Shown here in pieces: positions 49,871 to 61,512 of a DNA stretch of 64,000 bases. The notes beneath the pieces are model-generated. The model searched no databases. It was not told the DNA's origin and worked only from the letters and a program-made list of their open reading frames with translations. Source of the DNA: Mrakia gelida (Eukaryota; Basidiomycota; Tremellomycetes; Cystofilobasidiales; Mrakiaceae). Every line of letters begins with the position of its first letter. Position 1 is the first letter of the stretch. The stretch covers positions 248,001-312,000 of the forward strand of contig BRON01000014.1 of assembly GCA_024345305.1 (NCBI GenBank), written 5' to 3'. Position numbers and translations under genes: made by a program.

Positions 49871-52763
49871 TCATTCCGACGCACCAGCGACCGTGGAGGC
49901 CGCCTTCGCTGCTGCTGCTCGTACGGGTTCTGTTTGGGAAGAGAGGGAAGAAAGAACGGGAGGGAGGAGGGAAGAGGTCAGCGAGGTGGAGGAGGAGAAG
50001 GGGAGGTGGATTGGGTCAAGAAAGAAAAGGACGAGGCGACGAACCGAAGTAGGGATGGGACTGAGCCTCCTTTGCTGTCACTCGTTCTTGATGGTCGTAT
50101 CTGTGAAGGCAGACGTTCGAGAAGTCAGGTCGAGGAACACGAGGGCGAACGAGAGGCCGGGAAAGGATGAGGGGAACGAACCGAAGCAGACGATCCAGGA
50201 AGTCGACGGCCTCATTTGAGATGTAGCGCTGGTTCTCACTGCGCAGGACGAAGGCAAGTCGAGCGAAGAAGGTCAGCAGGAGTCCGAGGAGAAGGGGAGA
50301 TATGGAAGGAGAAGAGGGAGGGAGAGACGAGGGACGAACGAAGTGATGAATCTCGACCAAGGTTTCCTCTGGTATCGACCGAGGATGTCGTCGTACTGGG
50401 GATCCAGGTCTATGTCGTACTTTTCCAGGTACTGCAGAAATCACCGAATGAGTCGAAGGTTCAGCTTTGGTCTCGCGAGAGAGAACGAAGGGAGGATGGT
50501 GCGTTCGAACGAACCGCGTAAAGCTCGTCGGTTCCCAACACCTTCGCGATCTTGCCCAGCTGGTCGAAGTTGTCGTGGCCGTGGAACTGTATCGAACAAG
50601 CGAGGAGGAGGTTGAGAGGGTAAGCGAGAACGAAAGGAGAGGGTGAGAAGAAGAGACGAAGGACGAACGAAAGGCTCCTTCCTGAAGATCTGTTGGAGAG
50701 CGACAGCGCAGAGCGAACGAGGTGAGTCTCAAGAAAGCCAAAAGGAGAGGAGGAGAGAATAACGAGACGCACCATACTAGCGAACATACATCCCAAACTC
50801 CACATATCCAACGCGTAATCGTACATCTGGAAATCGACTGCAGACGAGAAAGCAGACGGGTCGAAGAGTCAGTCACCGACATCGACACGTCGTTTGGTGC
50901 GAGCGGAGAGGACCTCGTGCAAGGCTGAAGGTGAGAGACTCACCCAGCAGCTCAGGTCCCTTAAAGTATCTCGACGCGACTCGAACGTTGTAGGCTGTTC
51001 CAGGCTAAGGACAAGGAAGGGGAGGAGCGGTGTGAGCTTGAGGTCGAGGGATCTCTCGAGGTCCCCTCGCAGAGTCGAACTACGAGCCCAGATGCAGAAG
51101 AGCGAGGCAACGTACGTGGTAGAACTCGGCCAGTCCCCAATCGATCAACCGAAGCTGGCGGAAAGGAAGAAAAGAACAAGATCAGCTCGACCGTCTTCGA
51201 AGCAGCTCGAGAGGAGTCAAACGAAAGTCGAGTCGAGCACTCACCTGCCTCTTCTCGTGGTCGATCATGATGTTGTGAGGCTGTCAAGAGTCGGATGAGG
51301 AAGAAGAGTCAGCTGTCGGCTCGGAAGGGGCGACGGGCAGAACATCGAAGAATGAAGACGGATAATGAAGCGATCGAAGGAAACTCACCTTGACGTCTCG
51401 ATGCATGATCCCTTTCGAGTGGCAGAAGTCGAGGGCCTGGAGGCGTAGCAGAAAGGAGAAGGCGGAGGATCAGCTTTTGCTCGAGGGAGAGGGAGGTCAC
51501 GGGTTGATGGGTCGAGGGACGATGGTTCGAGGGACGTGCGAGAAAGGAAGGAAAGGGAGGAGGGAAGGAAGGAGAACTCGAGCTCACCTTGAGCAGTTCA
51601 AAGATGTAGTATCGAACGTCGAAGTCTGTGAGGCGAGGGTAGAGTTGCTTGAAGTCGGTGTTGTTGACGTACTCGAAGACGATTGAAGGGGTTTTGGACT
51701 GTAGGAGAGAGGGAAGAGAGGGAAAGGAAGGAGAGATGAAGGTGAGCTCGAGCTCAACTTGGTTCAGAGAGCCAGCCCTTCCGAGCGTGGATTCCTTCTT
51801 GTCGAGGACCAGTGCTGCGAAGGATGATTCCTTCTCATGCATGCGAGCGTGCTCTGAGTTCTCCTGAAGCCTCGTCCGAGGGAGATGGACCCAGAGAGCG
51901 AGACATGTCTCTCGAGAGGACGAGCGTGTCTCGCGGCCTCTGCTCCTTCCTTCGCTCCTCCTTCCAAGAGCCAGCTCCACCGTTCCCATCGCACGAGACT
52001 CTTCCTGCGCCTCACCTGAGGATCTCTGACTACGTCGAGGAGGGCGATGATGTTGGGACCTCCTGCGAGATCCATCAAGATCTTGATCTCCCTCTTGATC
52101 TTCTTCTTCTTGACGGGCTTGAGCACTTTGACGACGCATCGCTGGTTGTTTGGGATCGCGATTCCTTCGAAGACCTGTGATAGGGGATGGAGAGCGATAG
52201 AGAGAGGTGGTCAGAGGATGATCAACGCGACGAGATGCTGAGACGAGAGGAGAACGAGGACGAGCGAGCTGATGGGAGGAAGGAGGTGGAGGAGGGGTCT
52301 CGGATCGAACGATGGGATGGATGGATGGAGGGGACTGACCTCCGAGTACTTCCCTCTGCCAACCTTCCTCACGATCTCGAAGTCATCCTGCCTCCCCCAC
52401 TGAACCTGAAGGTTGTCTGAAAAGTGGGAAGGGAGAAGGTCAGCGAAGAAGGCAAGCCCAAAGGAAGGGAGCTAAAGCTGACGAGCTCGAGAGACGAGCT
52501 TCCTTCTCCCTTTCCATCCTCTGCTTCTGCCACAAAACAAGAGTTCGAACTAACCGTAATCCCACCAGGCTCGACCCATCTTCTCGTTCACATCAGCATA
52601 CACGCGAGACTGGTAGAAAGAAAGGGGAAGCAAGTCGGTTCAGCTGTTCGGTCTTCCCTCGTCAACTGCTTCCTTCCTCCTCCTCCTCCTCCTCACGACA
52701 AGCCCATCCTTCCAAGCTGATACGAGCGAGCACACTCACCACACTATTCGATAAGGCTGGCAT
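49871..52763 (-). CDS. CKA1: Casein kinase 2 catalytic subunit alpha
   Basis: Constitutively active acidophilic Ser/Thr kinase, nucleus and cytosol. Sixteen exons, 343 residues, all in phase from ATG 52763 to TGA 49871. Features: [18 protein letters not shown] (about 9-26), Gly loop [11 protein letters not shown] from 46, CVVKVLKP with the ATP-binding Lys 68, basic cluster [10 protein letters not shown] (74-83) typical of CK2 alpha, [11 protein letters not shown] with Asp 156, DWG at 175-177 (CK2-specific in place of DFG), [23 protein letters not shown], and [20 protein letters not shown]. It ends with a short Ala-rich tail ([19 protein letters not shown]). The last five introns all begin GTTCGT. 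Confidence 0.98.
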
Positions 52764-54184
52764 CCTCACGAGAGGAAGAAGGTGGAAAGAGAGAGAGAGA
52801 AAGGCGGGAAGGGAAGACGAGGTCTGAATGGAAGTTGAACGTCAACTCGACCTCGAGAGCTTCAAATCAAGAAGGAGAGCAACGCAGGAAGCTCGTTTCC
52901 GCCTCAGACAACCATCTTCGAGGTTGAGAAAATCTTCTCAGGGGTTCTCTAGACCGACCGTCCAATCGATCTCATGCTCCTCCCCATGGATCTATCCCTT
53001 CTTCAGCTCCCCTCGCTCTTCAACTCGCTCGCTTAGCGGCGGCGTGCGAGCTCACTTCGATCCCTTCCTTCCTTCCTTCCCTCCTTCCTTCCTTGCCCTC
53101 CTCCCCCTCCCCCATCTTCGACCCCTTTACAAGACTCGCAGACCTTGGACGGGGAGCTGAAGACTTTCATCTTTTCCCTTGTCATTACTCCAGGTGATCT
53201 ACGAAGAAAGCTGATCGTCCCTCGTTCGTTTGCTGAGCTGAGCTCGAGGGTCTTTAAACCTCTCTTCCCCCTCCTCCTTTTGACGCTTCTTCTAGATGCA
53301 TGTCTAATCCAGTTTCACTCAAACTATACGGCGTCTAGCCTTCGTCCTTCCCCTCCCTCCCTCCCACTTTCAGAACTTAGGCCAGTCGTCAGAGTCGCAT
53401 CGTCCGTTTCCTCGCTTGACCTTCGCTTCCCTGCGTCTTCAGCCCAGCCAAGCTTCACTCCTCTCCAACAGACTCACGAATGGCCTCCTCGATCAGAGAG
53501 AACAATCGCTTTCACCTGCGTTGGAGATGACTGGGAGATCGGTCGGGTTCAACCAGGGCAGGGAGAGTTCTGATGCGACCTTGGGTGAGCTTGCCTCTTC
53601 GCTTCTTCGCTTCCCGCACGACTCGTCGTCCTTAAAACTATGCTGACGCGAACTTCGTTTCAACGATCGTCTCCTCTTGGTCCAGGTTGCTGCTCGCACT
53701 TCAGCAAAGCCGAGGAGGGAGTTTCGTGAGGACGTCGACGGCGACGGCGACGCGTCGAGAGATCAAGTGAGTGAAACGGACTCCCTTCCTTCCCTTCTTC
53801 TCGGGATGTTTCTATCCAAGGCTGGCATGCGAGGATACGGTACCGTATGCGGCCGTCGAAGTCAGCGTCCGCTTTCGAGGGCTACCAAGGACGGCGCGTG
53901 TCGTAGACCAGACGAAAGGCCCGCGTGTCTGTTCGACGGGTCGTTCCGACTCTCTCTTTCTCTTCTCCAGCTGACTGGCTCTCCGTCCTTTCTTCCTCCA
54001 AAGGCTCGGTCGAGATTTCTATTGCAAAAGGTCGACCTCTAGTCTAGAGTCCCACAGGTGAAGCTTTTTCCCCTTTCGTTCGTCCTTTCGACCTCAACTC
54101 GGCACACTGACAGTTGTTTGGTTGTGCTTGCCCACGCCAGTCGCCTCTTCTTCGTCCCCTCGCTCCTCTTTTGTTTGTTTCTCC
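52764..54184. promoter_or_regulatory. Divergent region with possible unassigned exons
   Basis: Between the CK2 start (minus) and the Zn2Cys6 factor start (plus). On the plus strand, two open segments have splice-like borders: about 53443-53584 (after TCTTCAG, before GTGAGC; contains SPALEMTGRSVGFNQGRESS) and about 53685-53765 (after GTCCAG, before GTGAGT; contains AKPRREFREDVDGDGDAS). They might belong to a small gene or to upstream exons of the downstream factor. No ATG-to-stop model could be closed, so they are not listed as a gene. Confidence 0.35.
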
Positions 54185-56456
54185 ATGATCGTCCAGTCAT
54201 CTACTTCGGCTCTGCATAAGGACGAGCTAGTGAGTTCAACCTCTTCAGCTTTTTCCTTCGCACATTCCTCTCTCTCTCTCTCTCTCGCGTTCTCTGATCT
54301 TATCTTCGCTTCATTTATCCTTCGCGTCAAGTCTCGATTAGGCAGCTATACCGCCGAGAGTGAGTACCAGAGATTCGGTTCGTCGAGGCTGAAGGTTCGA
54401 CGACGTTTTTACCAACTCTCCCTTCCTCGGTAGTGGTTTCAGGAAGGTCAAGGCTCCCGACCTTCAAGCTACGGCCGGGGGTCGACGAGTTTGGTTCTTG
54501 TTCGCACCTCCCCCAAAAGTTCTCTTCAAAGCTGCTACAGCCAAGTAAGTCTTTCCTCTACCACCACCTCCCCTCCTTCCTCATATCATCTTAAAACTCG
54601 TCTCATGTTCGCAGCGGAAGTTCAAGAACGGCATCCGTTCGTCGTTCGTCGTCCGACTTCGACCTCGACCACCTTCGTCTCTCCCTCCGCCTCCTCCTCT
54701 TCCTTCTCCCCCTTCCCCCACTGTTCATCGACAAAAGTCCATCCAACCTCTCCCTCGTACTCCTCAGCACATCCCGTCCTCGACCAACCCTTCACCCCTC
54801 GACGAGACTCGCATCCCTTGGATTCAACGTCGTTGTCGCGAAAGGACGACTCTGCCGTTCGAGTCTCGCGCACCGAGTTGGAGCAGTTCGTGGCCCCTTC
54901 TACGTTCGGAGAGGAGGACAGAAGGGCCAGCGGGAGCGGCTCAACCTCAGAGGACTTCGGCGGTTTCTTCAGCACCTTCGAGCTTCAGTCGGTGAACCCT
55001 CTCCCTCCTCTCCCTCGTTCCACCCATCACCCTCCCCCAGCCTCACCTTCCCTTCCTCCCTCGACGGCCCCGCCCACCCTCCCTCTACCCTCCCCTCTGA
55101 TACCTCACCACTTCGACTCAACTCCTCCTCTAATGGGAGAAGAATGGCAGTCGGTGAATCCGTTCGCTTCGGAGAGCTGTTCGCGAACGAGGACGAACGC
55201 TGGAGTTTCGACATCAGCGATGAGAATCAGGATTTGCGGTGAGGAGACTAGAACCGTACATGTGAGTCAGTACCCTCGGAAGTCAAGTCCTACGCGAGAC
55301 TCCTCGGTTTCTCTTTCTTTGAGGCGAGATCGATGTCCATCCTCGACCCCAAACTAATCACGCATGCCCTTCTTCTTTCGTTCGTAGGCATGCCAGGCTT
55401 GTCGAGCCAGGAAGTCCAAGGTATGTATGAATACTTTCGTTTGTGATCCGGTGTCCATTGCGGGGTACAGAAGTAGATCCGACGGGGATGAGGTTGAGAG
55501 TCGAGACTGAGACGCGTCGTTCGTTCGGAGCGCAATCGCAAACCTCTCGCTGAAACGCTTCTTTCCTTCGCTTTTACCTCGTCCAGTGTGACGGTCAGGC
55601 TTCGTGCATTCGATGCGAGAAGAAGGGGATCCCTTGCGTCTACGGGACGAAGACGGTTCGCTCATCAGGAAAACGACCCTCGATTGGAAGCTCTCACTCC
55701 TCGTCCTCGTCCTCGAACTCGTGCTACACCAGGGAGCCCTTCAATCACAGCAAAGTCACCAAAGGCTTGGACGTCTCGTTAAAATCGGACCGAGGAACCC
55801 AACATCGTCCCGCTCCTTCGTCGAGTTATCTCAACCCAACGACTTCGCGACGCGTATCTCTCGGATCCTCCCTCTCGACTCCACCGATCCCCAATCCTTT
55901 CCAACCCAGCCCTCCACTTCACGGCTCCCGATCTTCATCCTACGATAACTTCTTCCAACCTCACCCTCCTCGTCAGCAGCAGCAACAACAGTTCTTCTCC
56001 CATCCTCCCGCCCCTCCTCCTCCTTCTCCTCGTTCGCCGACTCAGCCCTACCCACCACCACCCCTCATCCCCCTTCACCACCACCCCTACACCGCAGTCC
56101 ACACCTTTCCCTCCTTCGACGCTCATGCCGCTCCATCGATCCAATACCAACCCTCCCAATCGGAGGCCTCACCAACCTACTTCAACGTCGGACTCGGACT
56201 CGGACTCGACTCCCCCTCCCATCCTTCCTCCAAGTACCACGAGGACCCTGTTCACCCCTACCTTCAGCCGAACCTGCTCTACCCAAACTGGTCATCAACC
56301 TCGTAACAAGGAGTTCACGATCTTCGCCCTCTTCCTCTCGCCAGGTGGTCCTCGACGGGGTCGTCGTCGTCGTCGCAGGGAGGCTACGAGTTCGCCACTC
56401 CTGTTCATCGGACCCGCGAGGACAGTTCGTGGGAAGAGTTCAGGTTCACTGGTTGA
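54185..56456 (+). CDS. Zn2Cys6 transcription factor with internal zinc cluster
   Basis: Exons 54185-54229, 54332-54359, 54443-54544, 54615-55261, 55388-55420 and one from 55587 join in phase. The Zn(II)2Cys6 cluster has C276, C279, C286, C292, C295, C302 (ACQACRARKSK, then CDGQASCIRCEKKGIPCVYG), with an intron exactly between the two halves. About 270 disordered Ser/Pro/Thr-rich residues precede it, including a repeated QSVNP motif (LQSVNPL, WQSVNPF). After it comes a Ser/Pro/His/Gln-rich region. An open frame ends with TAA at 56306 (524 residues). A 42- or 54-nt intron ending at CAG 56344 would instead add a terminal exon (56345-56456) coding GGYEFATPVHRTREDSSWEE and give about 556-560 residues; I favour this. 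Nuclear regulator, targets unknown. Confidence 0.82.
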
Positions 56457-57609
56457 CGTGAAGTGAGTCGATCTGGAGGACGAGATGGGGAAGAAGCCGT
56501 CGTCGAGTCGAGTGGATCGACTAACTGACGCGACGTGTCCTCCTCTTCCCTTTCTTCCTGCTTTTCCCTTGCTTTTGAAGACGCTCGAGGTAGCACATCC
56601 CGGTTTCGCATTGCATAGCTACACTCGATTTCTCCATCACCCCCGTCCTCTTCACCTCAATTCGATCTTTTTGGAACGCGTACCTTTGCTTTTCTCGCTT
56701 CGCTACCTTCGCTGCTTCGTTGCTTCGTCTCCCTCTCTGTCGTTGTTTCGCTGCATTTGAATCTTTCTTTCTTCTGTAAGCATACTCTCATCTCGTCCCT
56801 TTCATCCCACACTTCTACAGCATCATCATGTCCTTGTTCTTCGTTCACCTTTCCCGACGCCTCCTCGACGAGTCGAGCTTCGAGTCCTCCATTTTTCTTC
56901 TTCTTTCGAGGTAGCTTGCTCGGGTTCAGCCTTTTCACCTGCTGAGGCCAACCACCGAAGAAAGTGCGGTGACGCAGGGAGGGGAACGGACGCGTGCCTG
57001 AAAGCCTCGCCCTTCGTTCCAAAACGTCTAGCGCTTCCTTCATTCGTGCGGACCCGAGTAGGACTAGCCCTTCCGAGTCGTCTCCTAGCGCTTCCGACTC
57101 CCAAACGGCTCACTCATAATGGACCCCTTCGATGGGACCCCATCTCACAGCTCGTTCGACGGCGGTGAAGGGTCGCGTCGCGTCGCTTTCGTCTTCTCAC
57201 TTCTGCCGTTCTTTCTTTCTGCTTTCTCTCTCTCGCTTCTCGGTGTCCACATCGAGTCAGAGGGGTATTTTTGACAAGTACCGAAGCTCACCAAGCAGGC
57301 CTGGGCCTTGAGGGGCTGAATCGAGAACGCGGGTCGTGCCTGGCGGCAGAGCGCGACGACGACCGACGAGCTTGTAAAGCGAGCAGCTGTAGAGCCTACT
57401 CGGCAGCCAAATTCCCCACCAGATCGTAGGATCTCAAAAGGATCGTGATTTTGAAGAACGCTCTCGCAGCCTCTTTCTCTGTAACACCACAACCATTCGG
57501 TCTCCCATTTCTTCTCTTCCCGTCCCCCATCCCTCTCCCCTCTCCCTTCTTCTTTCCGATCTATCTTCTCTTCCACCCTCTCATACTCATTGCTCTACCT
57601 CCTTTAACT
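56457..57609 (+). other. Spacer between Zn2Cys6 factor and cyclin genes
   Basis: Tandem plus-strand spacer of 1.15 kb. Short open frames without splice signals or motifs; the last 150 bases are pyrimidine-rich leader-like sequence before ATG 57610. No RNA gene recognised. Confidence 0.5.
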
Positions 57610-58639
57610 ATGGAACCTACACTTCGATGGAAGGAGGACGAGGAACGAACTTTGGCGCCCGCTCGAATGGTGAGCTGAACACTTCCTCTTTGCTCCCTCT
57701 TTTCTCCTCCCGACCTTCCCTCGCATCCTGCCTTATCCCTCTGAGATTCCTCGTATTGATTCCTTGTCCTTCCCTCTACTCAGATCAACGCTCTCTTCAA
57801 CTGTCCTCCAACTCCTTCGTCCGCGATCTCCCTCCCTTCGTTCATCGCCTCCGTCCTCAACCGTCGTTCTCTTCAACTCCAGCAACGAGACGTCTACGCC
57901 GCCCTCCTCCTCCTCATCCGCCTTCATCAGCTAAACCCTCATCATCAAGCACACTCAGGACACCGACTCTTCCTCGTCGCGATGATGGTCGCCCACAAGA
58001 GTGATTCGGAGTGGAACTTCAGCAACCGCTCGTGGACGGAGGTTGGACGACGCGGGATGGACGAGTCTTTAACGTTGGAGCAGGTCAACAAGATGGAGCA
58101 AGACCTGCTGAGGTACATCAGGTGGGAAGTGGTGATCACTCCTGAGCTGCTGATATCGGTGGAGGTGAGTTTCGCGTCCTTTCTTCGTTCTTGAAGCTGA
58201 AGCCCTCGTCGGTGCGAGGGTCGGGTGCTCGGTCGGCTTGAACCCCTTTCTCTTCTTCTCCCGTTCTTTCAAGAGAAAAAAACTGACCTCGTCTCATATC
58301 GGTTTGATCCCTTCCTTCACCTCGCAGACACTGCTCGACGACCAGTTCACTCGCCACTACCATCCCTCTCCTCCCTCGTCGCCAACCCTCGTTCGATCCA
58401 GGCTCTCGGCTCCTCCCGCTCTCGCTGTCCCCTCGCCCGCCGTCCCCGACGTCAACATCAGCCCTCTCTCCCCTCCTTCTTCCAGTCCAGGATTAGCTCC
58501 CTCCCTCACTCCTCCCATGGATACGCCAAACACCCTCCCTTCCTCCCTCGTCGGCGACGACTCGGACGCGTCGGCTCCGACTTCTTTTGGACCAGCCACC
58601 TCCTCCCTTCCCTCGACGACGGATTCTCACTCATGTTAA
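57610..58639 (+). CDS. PCL/PHO80-like cyclin
   Basis: Three exons, 250 residues. One cyclin box at about 25-145: NALFNCPPTPSSAISLPSFI, DVYAALLLLIRLHQL, GHRLFLVAMMVAHKSDSEW, NRSWTEVGRRGMDESLTLEQ, NKMEQDLLRYIRWEVVITPE. This order (SGHRLFL, then A/HK, then NxxW, then N-E-LL--W/L) is that of fungal Pcl-type cyclins that partner a Pho85-like kinase in nutrient and morphogenesis signalling. The C-terminal 100 residues are Ser/Pro-rich with several SP sites (DVNISPLSPPSSSP), probable phosphorylation/degradation region. Exact PCL class not determinable. Confidence 0.85.
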
Positions 58640-59649
58640 TATTTTTCTTACGTTGCTCTAGCTTCTATCTGTACACAACCATGTCTCTCCTAGTCTAACG
58701 CATCTATCACGAACGCTTTCCCTCTCCGCATCCTCTCTCTCTCTCTTTCCCACCTCCACCCATCCCTCTTCCCTCCCGCTCGCTCACAATCCTGTATCCT
58801 TGTGTTCTCTCTTCTCTCCTCCTTCACCATCACGCACTCTCGTATCTGCATCGTCCTATCCTCTCCGACCTTGTCTTTATAGCTTTGCTTCCACACACGT
58901 CTCGTTCTCTTGGATTTGTCTTCTTTTGTTTCGCTAGTCACACTCGCCCGTCGGTCTCCTCTTTCCCCAGCTCAGCGTCAATACACGTAGTGCGCTTTCT
59001 CTTACCTTTGTTTTTGCCTCGCGTTGTGGCTCGCATGTATGATTTGATCTCGTTCTTCGAGTGAAGCTTTTGGTTCGAACAAAGTGAACGCCGCGTCTCA
59101 TCGTTGTGTTTTTTGATTGCTGCTCGCTCAATCGCTCTTCCTTCCCTTCTTGCACGAACGGATGAACGGCACAGTACCAGATTGAGTCCTTCCCTTCTCT
59201 ATCAACACCCCGAACAGAAACGGAAGAAGAAGAAGAAGTCTGAGCTCGAAAGGTCCATCTCGTCATCGCGCTGCTCTCTCTCGTTCAGTTCCTCTTCGCG
59301 CAGTGCAGGAGACATACAGACAGTCGTAACGAAGGTGTACTGTAGAGTCGTTTCAGGTTAGGTGTGGTGGGTGGGATGGGAGGAAGAAAGATAGATACAA
59401 CGAGCGAGGGAGAGTGGGGCGAGCGAGCGAGTCGGTCGCGATGGGATGGGATGGGAAAGGAAAGGGAGACAAGAGAGAGGGAGAGAGAGAGAGGCCCAAA
59501 AGAGAGAGGAGGAGAGTAGATATGGTAGAGTAGCGGAGAAAGAGAGAGAGTGTCTGGGAAGGGAGATTGGAGAGAAAAGACGAAAGGTCAGCCGAACGAA
59601 GAGCTCAACACTCGCGTCGCTTCAGAACGAGCGAACACTCACAGATCAA
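58640..59649. other. Convergent 3' region
   Basis: Between the cyclin stop (plus) and the membrane-protein stop (minus). Plus strand is CT-rich, 59400-59580 is GA-rich. No credible gene. Contains GGGAT-type short direct repeats near 59440. Confidence 0.5.
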
Positions 59650-60967
59650 TTAAACGGCCCTCCCCATCCCACTTCCGCTCGTAGCAGTCGAAGGCCTCCC
59701 ATCCCACCTCTCCGTCCCAAACGCAGGCGAAACGGCTTGGCTGGTGTAGTAAGAATCGATGGTAACTCCGCTCGAGCCCGTCGTCGTTCGCGTTCGGTGG
59801 TTCCCCTCGGAGGTGGTGGTGGAGGTGGATTGAGCGGTTGGAGAAGGGGTGGTGAGCTTGTTGGATTGAGATTGAGCGTTGGATGGAGGGGTGGTGGTGG
59901 AGGGGAGGCTGGGAGTGGCGGTGGTGTGGTTCGAGAAGTCCGGGAGGGAGGGCGAGGAGGTGGGAGGGAGAGGGAGGGCGTTGGCGTTGGACGTGTTGCT
60001 GTCGCTGAAGATGGAGGGGGAGGAGTGGGTCTGAAGGCAAAGATCAACGAAATGAAGAACGAGACATCAGAAGGGATCATGGAAAAGATGAGGAGAAGAT
60101 GGAAATAGAGAGACGCTCGAAGACTCACAACAATCAAGACTTCGACGTTCGCTTCGCCGTCGTCGAGTTTCTCCAACACTTCCACCTCCTCCTCGCCCAT
60201 CTCCAACCCCTTCTCCTCCAGATCCAAACTCATCTCTTCTCCGCCCTTCTCACTCTCCAAATCTCTCTCCCTCTCCCTCTCGTCCCTCTCCTTCTTGAAC
60301 CTCTTCTTCAACACCCTCGCTCGTACCAAACACCACACAACCGCCAACAGTCCCATTCCGACGACCGTGCCTACGAGGGATGAAGCGATGACTCCAGCTC
60401 TCGTCGTCGTTGGCTCCTCTTCTTCCTCTTGTTGTTGAGGAGGAGCGGAAGGGCTGGCGAGGAGGAGAGAAACTGAGAGTGAAGCGGGATCCGAGGTTGG
60501 CGTTGGTGTTTGAGGGAGAGCGGGAGCGAGGGTGATGAAGAGGGTCGGAGAGACGGAGAGGAGAGGAGCGTTGGTAGGGAGGGAAGCATCTGCGAGTCCG
60601 AAGGAGAGGGAGAGGGAGGTGGTGGGTCGAAGGAGGAGGTAGGAAGGTCGAGCTTGAGCTGGTTCCTCGTCGAGGTCGAAGAGAGGGACGACGAGAGCGT
60701 CTTCGTCGAGGGTTGCACGAGTTGGAGTTGGAGTGCTGCAGGAGAGGAAGGTCGACAAGAAGGTCAGCACTGTACCACGAAGAGGAAAGAAGAGCTGGCA
60801 GAGAAGGGAAGGGGAAGGGGAAGGGGAAGGGAAGTTGTTGGGAACTGAGCTCACCCGATCGACAGAGACGACGCGGTTTCGAGGTCGTCGCGTCTTGCTG
60901 CCGCAGGACCAGCCTCTACAGTGCTCGAGAGCAGGGCAACGACGCAGAGAATGGAGCTAACGAGCAT
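59650..60967 (-). CDS. Type I single-pass cell-surface protein
   Basis: Three exons, 366 residues in phase. Signal peptide MLVSSILCVVALLSSTVEAG (1-20). An ectodomain of about 130 residues with Thr/Pro and hydrophobic patches ends in a QQQEEEEE run. One membrane span lies at about 151-175 (AGVIASSLVGTVVGMGLLAV), followed by a basic stop-transfer RARVLKKRFKKERDERERE and a long cytosolic acidic/Ser/Thr-rich tail (EEKGLEMGEEEVEVLEKLDD, then SNTSNANALPLPPTSSP, ending GSGMGRAV). The architecture resembles fungal surface sensors (Mid2/WSC-like) or polarity proteins, but no domain was recognised. The third exon encodes only cytosolic tail. Confidence 0.75.
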
Positions 60968-61512
60968 CCTGTTATGTTCGACAGAAGAGAAGAAGGGAGT
61001 TGGAAGCGAGGAAGAGAGTCGTCAGAGAGTGAATCAGGAGAGCGAGAGGAACGCGAGGAACGAAACTCAACTTGACCTGCCGAGGAGCCGTCACATCATC
61101 TCCCTCACCCTCCCAGCCTGGCCCTTTTGGTTCCTCCGAGAACGGTCACGCTGGAAACAAAAGTGAAGAGGTCGTCAGGCGAGAGAGGAAGAGGGCTGAA
61201 GCTCGCTCAAGTTTCGACGTCGGTCGACCCCTGCGTCGGCCTCGACCCTCCTCCCCCTCTCCAACACTCACCCTGAATTAAAAGACGAGCTCACCCCAAC
61301 CGCGACTCTCCAGACTGTTCTACACCCTTCCTCTAACAGAGAAAACCCCCAACCACCACCCACACTCGCTTCGTTCTCTTCCCACACTTGGACTCTCGCA
61401 GGCAGGTTCCTCCCCAGTCGCGACTCGTCTGTTCCCTCTCTCACACACTCTTTACCCAACGCTCCTTCTTCATTCTCCCCCCCTCCTCTTCTACACACTC
61501 CCACACTCCTCG
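60968..61512. promoter_or_regulatory. Divergent promoter region
   Basis: About 545 bp separating the start codons of the surface protein (minus) and the disordered protein (plus). No supported exon; C-rich leader-like sequence precedes ATG 61513. Confidence 0.4.

Noticed and set aside
53045..53575. 142-codon plus-strand frame as a membrane protein gene
   Set aside because: It begins after low-complexity CCTT repeats, has a Leu-rich stretch from CT-rich DNA, and its end overlaps a better-supported candidate exon in a different frame.
54616..55240. Alternative open frame across the large exon of the Zn2Cys6 factor
   Set aside because: Open for the whole length and ends attractively (ERWSFDISDENQDLR before GTGAGG), but it cannot be joined in phase to the Zn2Cys6 exon, while the chosen frame can.
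57240..57440. Possible tRNA or structured RNA downstream of the Zn2Cys6 factor
   Set aside because: A short GC-rich stretch with inverted segments, but no cloverleaf, no anticodon arm and no GGTTCGANTCC B box could be drawn.
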